Assembly: GCA_025999935.1 (NCBI GenBank)
Contig: BNXY01000027.1
Location: 1-35,639, forward strand
Reading direction: 5' to 3'
DNA: 35,639 nt
From: Bacteroidia bacterium
Lineage (GTDB): Bacteria; Bacteroidota; Bacteroidia; Bacteroidales; Azobacteroidaceae
Shown here: positions 22,453 to 30,345 of the stretch, piece after piece
Layout of the letters: each line of letters begins with the position of its first letter
Numbering within the stretch: the first letter of the stretch is position 1
Position numbers and translations under genes: made by a program
Notes under the pieces: model-generated
Seen by the model: only the letters and a program-made list of their open reading frames with translations
What the model was told of the DNA's origin: nothing
The model's database searches: none

Positions 22453-24342
22453 TTCTAAATAAGTATAACCATAAAGTCCCGACCGATAATTTGAAAGAAA
22501 CTCCCTTCCTTCTTCCACCGAAATTTTTCCTTCTTTCATGGCGGATGTTACCCAGGATTCTACTGTGCGCACCAATTTTTTGGGACTGTATTGCACATAT
22601 TCCAAAACATCGGCAATTGTTTCGCCGTCAATAATTTGTTCGATTTGATAACTGTCTTTGTTCACTGAAATATGGACGGCGTTGGTGTCGCCGAACAAGT
22701 TGTGCAAATCGCCCAATATTTCCTGATACGCGCCTACCAAAAATACGCCTATATAATAAGGCTCTTTTTTATTCAAAGCATGTACCGGCAAATGGTAAGT
22801 GTAATTTTTCATGTTGATGAAATTATCTATCTTACCGTCCGAATCGCAGGTTATATCTTGTAAAGTGGCGGTTTTTCCCGGTTTTTCGTCCAATCTTGAA
22901 ATGGGAACAATGGGAAATACCTGATCAATCGCCCAAGAATCGGGCAAGGATTGAAACAGTGAAAAGTTACAGAAATATTTATCAGGCAACATTTTAGATA
23001 TTTTGCGAAGTTCCTCCGGGGCATGTTTGGTTACCATCGCCATTTGATAGACTTCACGGGCAATCGACCAATATAATTTTTCGACTTGGGCGCGGGTTAC
23101 CAAATCCACCAATCCGAGGCTGAATAAGTCGAGCGATTCTTCGCGAATTTGTTGGGCGTCGTGCCAGGTTTCAATCAAGCGGGGCTGATTCATTTCGTCC
23201 CACAATTTGTACAATTCTTTTACCAATTCGTGGGCGTCTTCCGGCAATTCTTCGTCTTCTTCCCATTCGGGTAAGGTAGTTGTTTCCAATACCTGAAACA
23301 CCAAAACCGAATGATGCGCCGTCAGCGAACGACCCGATTCTGTGATGATATTGGGTTGCGGAATATTGTTTTTGACACAGGCATCCACCAAAGTTGAAAT
23401 GGAGTCGTTGACATATTCCTGGATGGAATAATTCATACTGCTTTCGCTTCCCGACGAACGAGTGCCGTCGTAATCAACGCCCAAGCCACCGCCAATATCC
23501 ACAAAATCAACGGAATAACCCAAGTTGCGCAATTGAACGTAGAATTGCGCCGCTTCACGCAAGGCGTTTTTGATGCGGCGAATTTTGGTTACCTGACTGC
23601 CGATATGAAAATGAATGAGTTTCAGGCAATCTTCCATTTTGTTTTTTTCCAGAATATCAAGGGCTTCCAAGAGTTCGCTGGATGAAAGGCCGAATTTGCT
23701 GACGTCGCCGCCCGATTCTTCCCATTTGCCGCTTCCGGCGCTGGCTAATTTAATGCGGATGCCGATGTTGGGGCGGATTTTTAATTTCTTCGCCAATTCG
23801 GCAATCAACCGCAATTCGTTCAATTTTTCGACCACGATAAATATTCGTTTTCCCATTTTTTGCGCCAAAAGCGCGAGTTGAATATAATCTTCATCTTTAT
23901 AGCCATTGCAAATAATCAGGGAGTCGTTGCTGGTATTAATCGCCAGAACGGCATGGAGTTCCGGTTTGGAACCGGCTTCCAGACCGATATTGAATTTTTT
24001 TCCGTGGCTGACAATTTCTTCCACCACTTGCCGCATCTGATTGACTTTAATCGGATAGATGATAAAATTTTGGGCATCGTAATTGTATTCTTCCGCCGCA
24101 ATTTTAAAACAATTGGAAATTTTCTCAATGCGATTGTCCAATATATCCGAAAAACGGAGTAAAACAGGCGCAGACACATCGCGAAGGACTAATTCGTCCA
24201 GCAATTCTTTTAAATCCACTTCCGCACCGTTTTTCTTCGGAGTAACCGTAATATGTCCTTTTTCGTTAATGGAAAAATAATCCAATCCCCAACCGTGAAT
24301 GTTGTATAGTTCAGCCGAATCTTCCACACGCCATTTTCTCAT
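22450..24342 (-). CDS. speA: Biosynthetic arginine decarboxylase
   Basis: This 630-residue PLP enzyme converts L-arginine to agmatine, the first step of polyamine synthesis in most Bacteroidota. It is a fold-III (alanine racemase-like) decarboxylase: the PLP lysine is Lys99 in IIYPIKVNQ, followed by the KDEDYI region, RPNIGIRIKL, FHIGSQVTKIRRIKNALREA, and VDIGGGLGVDYDG (PLP phosphate-binding Gly-rich loop). ITESGRSLTAHHSVLVFQV and a C-terminal CDSDGKIDNF segment contain residues for the second side of the active site. Length matches the SpeA family (about 630-660). It starts 67 bp after the kinase gene at 24410 on the same strand; no clear promoter element was identified in that gap. Confidence 0.95.
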   Translation of the reverse strand: MRKWRVEDSAELYNIHGWGLDYFSINEKGHITVTPKKNGAEVDLKELLDELVLRDVSAPVLLRFSDILDNRIEKISNCFKIAAEEYNYDAQNFIIYPIKVNQMRQVVEEIVSHGKKFNIGLEAGSKPELHAVLAINTSNDSLIICNGYKDEDYIQLALLAQKMGKRIFIVVEKLNELRLIAELAKKLKIRPNIGIRIKLASAGSGKWEESGGDVSKFGLSSSELLEALDILEKNKMEDCLKLIHFHIGSQVTKIRRIKNALREAAQFYVQLRNLGYSVDFVDIGGGLGVDYDGTRSSGSESSMNYSIQEYVNDSISTLVDACVKNNIPQPNIITESGRSLTAHHSVLVFQVLETTTLPEWEEDEELPEDAHELVKELYKLWDEMNQPRLIETWHDAQQIREESLDLFSLGLVDLVTRAQVEKLYWSIAREVYQMAMVTKHAPEELRKISKMLPDKYFCNFSLFQSLPDSWAIDQVFPIVPISRLDEKPGKTATLQDITCDSDGKIDNFINMKNYTYHLPVHALNKKEPYYIGVFLVGAYQEILGDLHNLFGDTNAVHISVNKDSYQIEQIIDGETIADVLEYVQYSPKKLVRTVESWVTSAMKEGKISVEEGREFLSNYRSGLYGYTYLE

Positions 24343-24409
24343 TTCAATAGTGTATTATTGTTATTTTAAACGCGAAATTAATAATAATATTTAAGAATAG
24401 CAAGTTATG

Positions 24410-25702
24410 TCATAATTGGATGGTAAAAACACTGCCTTTTTCCGGTTCGGACTGCACGGAAATGGCGCCTCCGTGGAGGTTGACAATCTGTCGACAGATG
24501 CTTAGTCCGATGCCGGAACCTGCTGTTTTGGTCGTAAAGAACGGCACAAAAATTTTGTCCAATACTTCCGGAAGAATGCCTTCGCCGGTATCGAAAACTT
24601 GAATGACCGGGCGTTGATATTCGTTTTTGGAAACGGCAACCTGCACTGTGACGGATTTGCCCGGCGGGGCGGATTCGCAGGCATTTTTTATCAGGTTAAT
24701 CATGACCTGTTCCAGCAATCCCCGGTCGGCTTCAATGATAATATCTTGCGGTTGAACGGAATAGTTGAAGACAAAACCGTCGGCTTTCAGCAGTCGGGCG
24801 ATGTCGTCTATCCATTCGCGGGCGGGGAAACGGCTCATGACCGGTTGGGGAATGTGGGTCAGTTTTTTGTAGTTGTTCACAAAATCGACCAAACCTTTGC
24901 TGCGGCGGTGGATGGTTTGCATGGCTCGGTTCAACCATTTCCGGTTTTCGTCGTTCGGTTCCGAAAATGTTTCCGACAGGGAAATGATGGGTGTGAGCGA
25001 GTTCATGATCTCGTGCGTCAGCACGCGGATGAGTTTTTTCCACGCATCGCTTTCGCTTTCTTCCAAAACCGATTGGATATTTTTCAGACTGATCAGTTTC
25101 AATTCTCTCCCTTCCGAAATCAAATAAATGGCAGTTACCGCCAATTGATGCACGGTTTTTTCCTGCTCAAGCCGGATAATTTTCGTCTCCTTTGGCAAGA
25201 GTCGGTCTAAAGTTTCGGGTAAATCGGGGGAAACACTTTTCAAATCGGACAGCGTCCGCGGTTGGGGTTTTCCGAAGACGTCCAGTGCCGCTTTGTTTAT
25301 CCAGTTGATTTTACTTTGTTTATCGACGACGATGATGCCGAAGTCAATCCGGTTTAGCAGGCAGTCGTAGAAATTCTGTTCGGCTTCCATTTTCCGCAAT
25401 CTTTGGTTGAAATGGGAAATAGACGCTTCCATAGTGGGAATCAGTTCGAGGGCTAAACCTTTATCCGAAAAGTTTTTAAATGAAATATTAAATTCCGCAA
25501 AACGAATGGCGTCAATCAGGCGTTTCATGTCTTTCACGGTTCTTTCCTGAAAAAGGACGAGGCGGTAAATGAAGACGGCGGCGACAAGGGCGCACAAAAT
25601 ACTTACCCAGTAGAGTTTGAAGAACAGGAAAAATCCGGTTGCTACTGAAAAAAGTACCACCCGGAGGATTTTGACGAACAATTTCGATTTATAATTTTTC
25701 AC
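24410..25702 (-). CDS. NtrY-like sensor histidine kinase
   Basis: This 430-residue membrane kinase pairs with the regulator immediately upstream; their coding regions overlap by 4 bp (ATGA). Two close hydrophobic helices (about 10-30 and 33-50) have almost no periplasmic loop, so it probably senses a membrane or cytoplasmic signal. A PAS-like domain (about 105-205; FYDCLLNRIDFGIIVVDKQS) precedes the HisKA domain with His230 in VLTHEIMNSLTPIISLSETF. The HATPase_c domain has MINLIKNACESAPPG, VFDTGEGILPE and GSGIGLSICRQIV. It likely phosphorylates the NtrC-type activator. Confidence 0.93.
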   Translation of the reverse strand: MKNYKSKLFVKILRVVLFSVATGFFLFFKLYWVSILCALVAAVFIYRLVLFQERTVKDMKRLIDAIRFAEFNISFKNFSDKGLALELIPTMEASISHFNQRLRKMEAEQNFYDCLLNRIDFGIIVVDKQSKINWINKAALDVFGKPQPRTLSDLKSVSPDLPETLDRLLPKETKIIRLEQEKTVHQLAVTAIYLISEGRELKLISLKNIQSVLEESESDAWKKLIRVLTHEIMNSLTPIISLSETFSEPNDENRKWLNRAMQTIHRRSKGLVDFVNNYKKLTHIPQPVMSRFPAREWIDDIARLLKADGFVFNYSVQPQDIIIEADRGLLEQVMINLIKNACESAPPGKSVTVQVAVSKNEYQRPVIQVFDTGEGILPEVLDKIFVPFFTTKTAGSGIGLSICRQIVNLHGGAISVQSEPEKGSVFTIQL

Positions 25703-27051
25703 TCCTTTTTTGTTTTGCGATACAAAGCGTAGCGGGTAATTCCCAATAAATCGGCGGCTTTGTTTAGATTTCCGCCGCTTCGTTTCAGGGCTTTCTCGAT
25801 GGCTTCCCGTTCTATTTCAGTGAGATTCAAATTCTCGTTTTCCTTTTTCTTTTCGTTGGTTTGCAGGCTGATGCTTCCGGCTTTCAGGATTTTATCGGAC
25901 GACAAAATCACCGATCGTTCCATCACATTCTGCAATTCGCGCACATTTCCCGGCCAAGCGTAATTCATGATTTTCTCCTTGGCTTCGGGCGACAAACCGC
26001 TGATGTTTTTCTTGTATTTATGTGCAAATTTCTCAATGAAATGTGTTGCCAGCAGGATAATGTCCCGGCCACGCTCGCGCAAAGGCGGAATGTGGATTTC
26101 AATGGTATTGATGCGGTACAGCAGGTCTTGCCGGAAAGCGCCATTCACTACGGATTCGTAAATATCCATGTTGGTGGCGCTGATAAAACGGACGTCAATC
26201 GGCAGGATGCGGGTAGAGCCTAATCTTGAAATTTGTTTTTTCTCTATAGCTGCGAGCAGTTTGGCTTGCATGGCAAGCGACAGATTGCCGATTTCATCCA
26301 AGAAAAGCGTTCCGCCGGAAGCGATTTCCATTCGTCCGGCTTTTTCCGATTTGGCGTCGGTAAAGGCGCCTTTTTCGTGACCGAACAGTTCACTTTCAAA
26401 AAGCGTTTCGGGGATGGCGCCCAAATCGATGGTGGTAAATACTTTTTGCGAACGCAGGGAATGGTGGAAAACGGCGCGGGCAATCAAGTCTTTTCCGGTT
26501 CCGTTTTCCCCCAGAATCAGGATGTTGGCTTCCGTTTCGGAAAGTTTCTCAATCATGGAAAAAATTTCGAGCATGACTTCCGATTCGCCGATGATTTCGG
26601 GGTAATCGGAATTACTCAACGATTGTACCTGCATCTTGAGGTTTTCGATTTGTCGGCGCGACTCCTTCAATTTCAGTGCGGAAAAAATCGTTGCCAGCAA
26701 TTTCTCCTTTTCCCATGGCTTGGAAATAAAATCGGTAGCGCCCGCTTTGATTGCCTGTACCGCTTTTTCGGTATCGGCATAAGCCGTCATCAAAATCACG
26801 ATGGCTTCCGGGTCGGTTTCCATGATTTTTTTCAGCCACAAAAACCCTTCTTTTCCGCTTACCACGTCTTTATGAAAATTCATATCCAGCAGGACCAGGT
26901 CGGGACGGAAAGTTTCCATGTAATATTCAATTTTTTCGGGATGAACGCTTACCTTTATTTTGTCCACGTATGAAGAAAGCAGGGCGTTTAGAGCGAAGAG
27001 CACGTCTTCGTTGTCGTCGATGATTAGTATTTTTCCGTTATTGTTGTTCAT
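25699..27051 (-). CDS. Sigma-54-dependent response regulator, NtrC family
   Basis: This is a 450-residue three-domain activator. A receiver domain (1-125) has the acidic pocket IIDDNED and phospho-acceptor Asp56 in LVLLDMNF. The AAA+ sigma-54 interaction domain (about 150-380) has Walker A GENGTGKD, Walker B GGTLFLDEIGNL, R-finger region FRQDLLYRIN, and the sigma-54-contact loop as GAFTDA rather than GAFTGA. A Fis-type HTH is at 410-450 (GGNLNKAADLLGITRYALYRK). It is divergent from the TolC-MFP-permease operon, whose upstream region holds a sigma-54 promoter and two dyad sites, the most likely target. GAFTDA occurs in other Bacteroidota regulators as I recall, so it should not mean loss of function. 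Confidence 0.95.
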   Translation of the reverse strand: MNNNNGKILIIDDNEDVLFALNALLSSYVDKIKVSVHPEKIEYYMETFRPDLVLLDMNFHKDVVSGKEGFLWLKKIMETDPEAIVILMTAYADTEKAVQAIKAGATDFISKPWEKEKLLATIFSALKLKESRRQIENLKMQVQSLSNSDYPEIIGESEVMLEIFSMIEKLSETEANILILGENGTGKDLIARAVFHHSLRSQKVFTTIDLGAIPETLFESELFGHEKGAFTDAKSEKAGRMEIASGGTLFLDEIGNLSLAMQAKLLAAIEKKQISRLGSTRILPIDVRFISATNMDIYESVVNGAFRQDLLYRINTIEIHIPPLRERGRDIILLATHFIEKFAHKYKKNISGLSPEAKEKIMNYAWPGNVRELQNVMERSVILSSDKILKAGSISLQTNEKKKENENLNLTEIEREAIEKALKRSGGNLNKAADLLGITRYALYRKTKKE

Positions 27052-27078
27052 AATTAACTTACTGTTTTATAAGTGATT

Positions 27079-27254
27079 AACGAATATCAGCAGATGTCTC
27101 CCTTCGGTCGACATGACGGCGCGTGTTTTCTATGGGGAGGAGGATTTTGGGCGGCTTTGCCGCCCAAAATCCTCCTCCAATCTCCCTCAAGGAGTCAGTG
27201 TCATGTCGACTAAGCGAGCTTGCGAGCGCATGGAGACATCCTCTGATAAACGTT
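27079..27254. repeat. MITE-like element with imperfect terminal inverted repeats and a 20-bp hairpin core
   Basis: This 176-bp element has ends that pair imperfectly. The left arm 27079-27117 contains TATCAG, GATGTCTCC and TCGACATGAC; the right arm 27200-27254 contains the inverted forms, plus an extra AAGCGAGCTTGCGAGCGC. In the middle a perfect 20-bp stem (27136-27155 with 27159-27178; core GGATTTTGGGCGGC) closes over a 3-nt TTT loop. It carries no coding frame. It sits between the NtrC gene and the regulatory region of the efflux operon. Confidence 0.75.
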
Positions 27255-27300
27255 AAAGTATTCCGGCTGTAAAGGTAAACATTATATTCTTTATAAACAA

Positions 27301-27335
27301 GTGCGAAAACGCACACGTAATGTGCTTTATCGCAC
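27301..27335 (+). promoter_or_regulatory. Two tandem dyads (enhancer sites) upstream of the sigma-54 promoter
   Basis: GTGCGAAAACGCAC (27301-27314) and GTGCTTTATCGCAC (27322-27335) are two copies of a GTGCn-N4-CGCAC dyad, with starts exactly 21 bp apart, or two helical turns. They lie about 90 and 110 bp upstream of the predicted transcription start, the usual place for NtrC-type activator binding. Confidence 0.75.
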
Positions 27336-27390
27336 AAAATCACACCAATTAAAATTTATTCAAAACATTGATAAACAATAAATTAATCAA

Positions 27391-27407
27391 TTGGCACAAG
27401 ATTTGCT
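27391..27407 (+). promoter_or_regulatory. Sigma-54 (-24/-12) promoter of the efflux operon
   Basis: TTGGCACAAGATTTGCT matches the sigma-54 consensus TGGCAC-N5-TTGCT with the correct 10 nt between GG and GC. Transcription should start near 27418, 23 nt before the ATG of the TolC-like gene. A divergent sigma-54 activator gene is next door. Confidence 0.85.
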
Positions 27408-27440
27408 GCTAAATTATTGTGTCTATAAAAAATATCGGAT

Positions 27441-28919
27441 ATGAAAAAAATATATACCTTATTATTATTGGGTTTATTCACCTTGTTTGCGCAGGCACAA
27501 CAACCTGCGGATTCGGTTTTGGCATTTACGCTGAAACAGACTATCGATATTGCACGGAAACAATCGCCGGATGTGTTGTATGCCCGGCACAATTTCCGTT
27601 CGTCGTACTGGAATTATTGCTATTACAAGGCGAATTATTTGCCTTTGCTGACTTTCAATTCCACGCCTAATTTCAATCATTCCATCAATGCGATTACACT
27701 TCCCGACGGAACGGCACAGTATATTCAGCAAAATCAACTGCAAACGGACGCCTCCCTGGCGATTACCCAAAACATTGCGTTGACGGGAGGCAGTTTGTTT
27801 TTACAGACCCGATTACAGCGTTTGGATGAACTGAACAACAATCTTTATTCTTATAAATCAACGCCGGTTATTATTGGTTACCAACAATCTTTGCTGGGTT
27901 ATAACCATCTGAAATGGGATAAGAAAATTGAACCCGTCCGTTTTGAGGCGGCTAAAAAAAGCTATGTGGAAACCTTGGAATTGGTTTCAGCCAATGCTAC
28001 ACGCAAGTTTTTCAATCTGGCGAAAGCCCAGACCAATTTGGAAATCGCTCAAACAAATTATGCCAATGCTGATACCTTATATGTTTTTGCACAAGGTCGT
28101 TATGATATAGGAACCATCACGGAAAACGAAATGCTCCAGTTGGAAATCAACAAGTTGAACGAGGAAAGTAACCGTTTGAACGCCCAGTTGGAGGTGGACG
28201 ATTGCATGCAAGATTTGCGGTCTTATCTGGGCATCACCGATTCGTCGCCGATTGTAGTAATCATCGACAACGAAGTTCCCACAGGAAGTATCCATTTACC
28301 GGAAGCCTTGGAATATGCGCTGCAAAACAGTCCGGATATATTGAATATGCAACGGATGAAATTGGAGAGCGAGAGCAATGTAGCGAGCGCCAAGGCAAAC
28401 GCCGGATTGAAAGCCGATTTGTATATGCAATTCGGGCTGGCGCAAACGGGAAAAGAAATTGAAGCGGCTTATAAAGACCCTTTGAATCAGCAATATGTGG
28501 AAGTCGGCATCCGTCTGCCGATATTGGATTGGGGGCGTGGAAAAGGTCAGGTGCAAGTGGCGAAATCCCGGCGCGACATGGTATATTCGCAAGTGGATCA
28601 GGATATGAATAATTTTGAGATGAATATTGCCAAATTGGTTAAACAATTTAATTTGCAGTCGAACCAGTTGACGGTGGCGGTAAAAGCGGATTATACGGCG
28701 GAACGGCGCAATGAAGTCGCCCGGAAACTATATCTGTTGGGTAAATCGACGATTCTCGATTTGAATGCCTCCATCGCCGAAAAAGATACGGCTAAACGCA
28801 ATTATATTAATACTTTGTATAATTACTGGTCGCTGTATTACACCCTGCGGAGCATCACGCTATTCGATTTTGAAAAGGATATTCCGATTACGGAAGATTA
28901 TAAAATGTTGATACAATGA
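27441..28919 (+). CDS. TolC-like outer membrane efflux protein
   Basis: This 492-residue protein is the outer-membrane channel of a tripartite export system. It has a signal peptide (MKKIYTLLLLGLFTLFAQAQQ) and long amphipathic coiled-coil segments of the OEP family in two internal repeats: about 35-270 with KFFNLAKAQTNLEIAQTNYANAD, and 290-480 with VGIRLPILDWGRGKGQVQVAKSRRD, the typical second-repeat signature. It is first in the operon behind the sigma-54 promoter; its stop overlaps the start of the fusion-protein gene by 4 bp. Confidence 0.92.
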   Translation: MKKIYTLLLLGLFTLFAQAQQPADSVLAFTLKQTIDIARKQSPDVLYARHNFRSSYWNYCYYKANYLPLLTFNSTPNFNHSINAITLPDGTAQYIQQNQLQTDASLAITQNIALTGGSLFLQTRLQRLDELNNNLYSYKSTPVIIGYQQSLLGYNHLKWDKKIEPVRFEAAKKSYVETLELVSANATRKFFNLAKAQTNLEIAQTNYANADTLYVFAQGRYDIGTITENEMLQLEINKLNEESNRLNAQLEVDDCMQDLRSYLGITDSSPIVVIIDNEVPTGSIHLPEALEYALQNSPDILNMQRMKLESESNVASAKANAGLKADLYMQFGLAQTGKEIEAAYKDPLNQQYVEVGIRLPILDWGRGKGQVQVAKSRRDMVYSQVDQDMNNFEMNIAKLVKQFNLQSNQLTVAVKADYTAERRNEVARKLYLLGKSTILDLNASIAEKDTAKRNYINTLYNYWSLYYTLRSITLFDFEKDIPITEDYKMLIQ

Positions 28920-30184
28920 TAAATAAAACAAATATGGATATACAATTAAAGAAAAAGCATCCGTTCATTCGATATAAATATTATATCCTGGCAGGAGTTG
29001 GATTTACAGCCTTTCTGATTTACTTGTTGATAATGAGCGTAGGTCCTCGCCGATTGCGCTATGACGCCGACAAACTTGAAATTGCGGATGTCAGGCAGGA
29101 CAAATTTTTGGAATACTTGGATGTGGAAGGCGTTGTTCAACCCAAGTTGACCATCAAGTTGAACAGTTTTGAGTCCGGCAGTGTGGAACGTATTGTAGCG
29201 GACGACGGCAGTTTGCTGAAAGCGGGCGATACGATTCTCGTATTGAGCAACCCGGAACTGATTCGCACCATTGAGGATGAGCGCGACGAGTTGTCGAAAC
29301 AACAGGTCAGTTACCGCGAGAAACAGATTCAGATGGAACGGAAATCGTCGGAACTGAAACGCCAAAGTCTGGAAACAAGCTATAAATTAGACCGCTTGAG
29401 CAAGGAAAACACCTTGAACAAAGAGGAGTTTAACATCGGAATAAAAAGTAAGGCGCAATACGAAGTCGCTGTGGACGAATTTGCTTTCAACAAGGAAAAT
29501 ACCCGCCTGATTTTGGAAGAACTCAAACATGATTCACTCTTGAACTTGGTACAAACCGATTTGATGCGCAATGATTTAAGTCGCGGAGAAAAACGCTTTG
29601 AACGCAGCCGCGAACGTTTGGACAACCTGATTGTACGCGCTCCGGTGGACGGTCAATTGAGCTTTATCAATGTCATTCCCGGCGAACGGGTAAGTGCGGG
29701 CGCGAATATCGGCGAACTGAAAGTGGTTGACCAAATCAAAATCAGCACCAAGGTAAGCGAGTATTACATCGACCGGATTGTGGTCGGACTTCCGGCAACG
29801 ATTACTTATCAGGGCGAAAAATATCCCTTGAAAATTACCAAGATAAATCCTGAAATCCGCGACCGGCAATTTGAGGTGGATTTGGTTTTTTCGGAACGTT
29901 TATTAGATAATGTCCGTATCGGAAAAAGCTACCGCGTGCAAATTGAACTGGAACAACCCGAAGATGCCTTGGTCATTCCGAAAGGCAATTTCTTCCAAAC
30001 CACCGGCGGGCAATGGATTTTCAAAGTGAATGAATCGGGCGACCGCGCAAGAAAAACGTCCATTTCCATCGGACGGCAAAATCCGCGACAATACGAGGTT
30101 CTGGAAGGTTTGAAATCGGGCGACAAAATTATAGTTACGGGATATGATAATTTTGGGGATGCGGAGGAGATTGTTTTGAATTAA
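28916..30184 (+). CDS. HlyD/MacA-family membrane fusion protein
   Basis: This 422-residue periplasmic adaptor joins the inner-membrane transporter to the TolC-like channel. There is one helix near residues 22-42. Then come a lipoyl-like half (GVVQPKLTIKLNSFESGSVERI, DDGSLLKAGDTILVLSNPEL), a coiled-coil hairpin (about 115-215), the second lipoyl half (VRAPVDGQLSFINVIPGERVSAG), a beta-barrel and a C-terminal membrane-proximal domain (GRQNPRQYEVLEGLKSGDKIIVTGYDNF). ATG at 28916 overlaps the upstream stop (ATGA); an internal ATG at 28934 would shorten it by six residues. Confidence 0.92.
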   Translation: MINKTNMDIQLKKKHPFIRYKYYILAGVGFTAFLIYLLIMSVGPRRLRYDADKLEIADVRQDKFLEYLDVEGVVQPKLTIKLNSFESGSVERIVADDGSLLKAGDTILVLSNPELIRTIEDERDELSKQQVSYREKQIQMERKSSELKRQSLETSYKLDRLSKENTLNKEEFNIGIKSKAQYEVAVDEFAFNKENTRLILEELKHDSLLNLVQTDLMRNDLSRGEKRFERSRERLDNLIVRAPVDGQLSFINVIPGERVSAGANIGELKVVDQIKISTKVSEYYIDRIVVGLPATITYQGEKYPLKITKINPEIRDRQFEVDLVFSERLLDNVRIGKSYRVQIELEQPEDALVIPKGNFFQTTGGQWIFKVNESGDRARKTSISIGRQNPRQYEVLEGLKSGDKIIVTGYDNFGDAEEIVLN

Positions 30185-30195
30185 AGGTCTTCTTG

Positions 30196-30315
30196 CCTGT
30201 CATTGCGGGCTTGACCCGCAATCCCATGACAGGCGTTAATAGGCTTTTGTCGTAATTTGCAGAAAGGGTGATTAACGGTACGAAGGGGATTGCGGGTCAA
30301 GCCCGCAATGACAGG
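30196..30315. repeat. Perfect 30-bp inverted repeat with nested hairpins
   Basis: The two arms, 30196-30225 (core ATTGCGGGCTTGACCCGCAA) and 30286-30315, are exact reverse complements around 60 nt of spacer. Each arm also contains its own dyad (TTGCGGG...CCCGCAA). The left copy can extend through ATGACAGG (30226-30233). The unit occupies most of the 161-bp gap between the fusion protein and the first permease of the efflux operon. Confidence 0.85.
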
Positions 30316-30345
30316 GAAAAATAGAAAAAAATAAAATTTGAAGAT

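Noticed and set aside
24599..25210. 203-residue open frame opposite the NtrY-like kinase
   Set aside because: It is the reverse-strand reading of kinase codons; no domain features are present.
26233..26973. 246-residue open frame on the plus strand opposite the NtrC-like regulator
   Set aside because: It is antisense to a strongly supported gene, has a composition unlike a real protein (Phe- and Gln-rich from reverse reading), and no start signals or motifs.
25699..27051. Loss of sigma-54 activation because GAFTGA reads GAFTDA
   Set aside because: The same variant is, as I recall, common in Bacteroidota activators, and a consensus sigma-54 promoter lies next door, so a defect is not indicated.
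27079..27254. Insertion sequence with transposase
   Set aside because: The element is only 176 bp, has no coding frame of note and no transposase gene is present in the window; it is at most a non-autonomous element.
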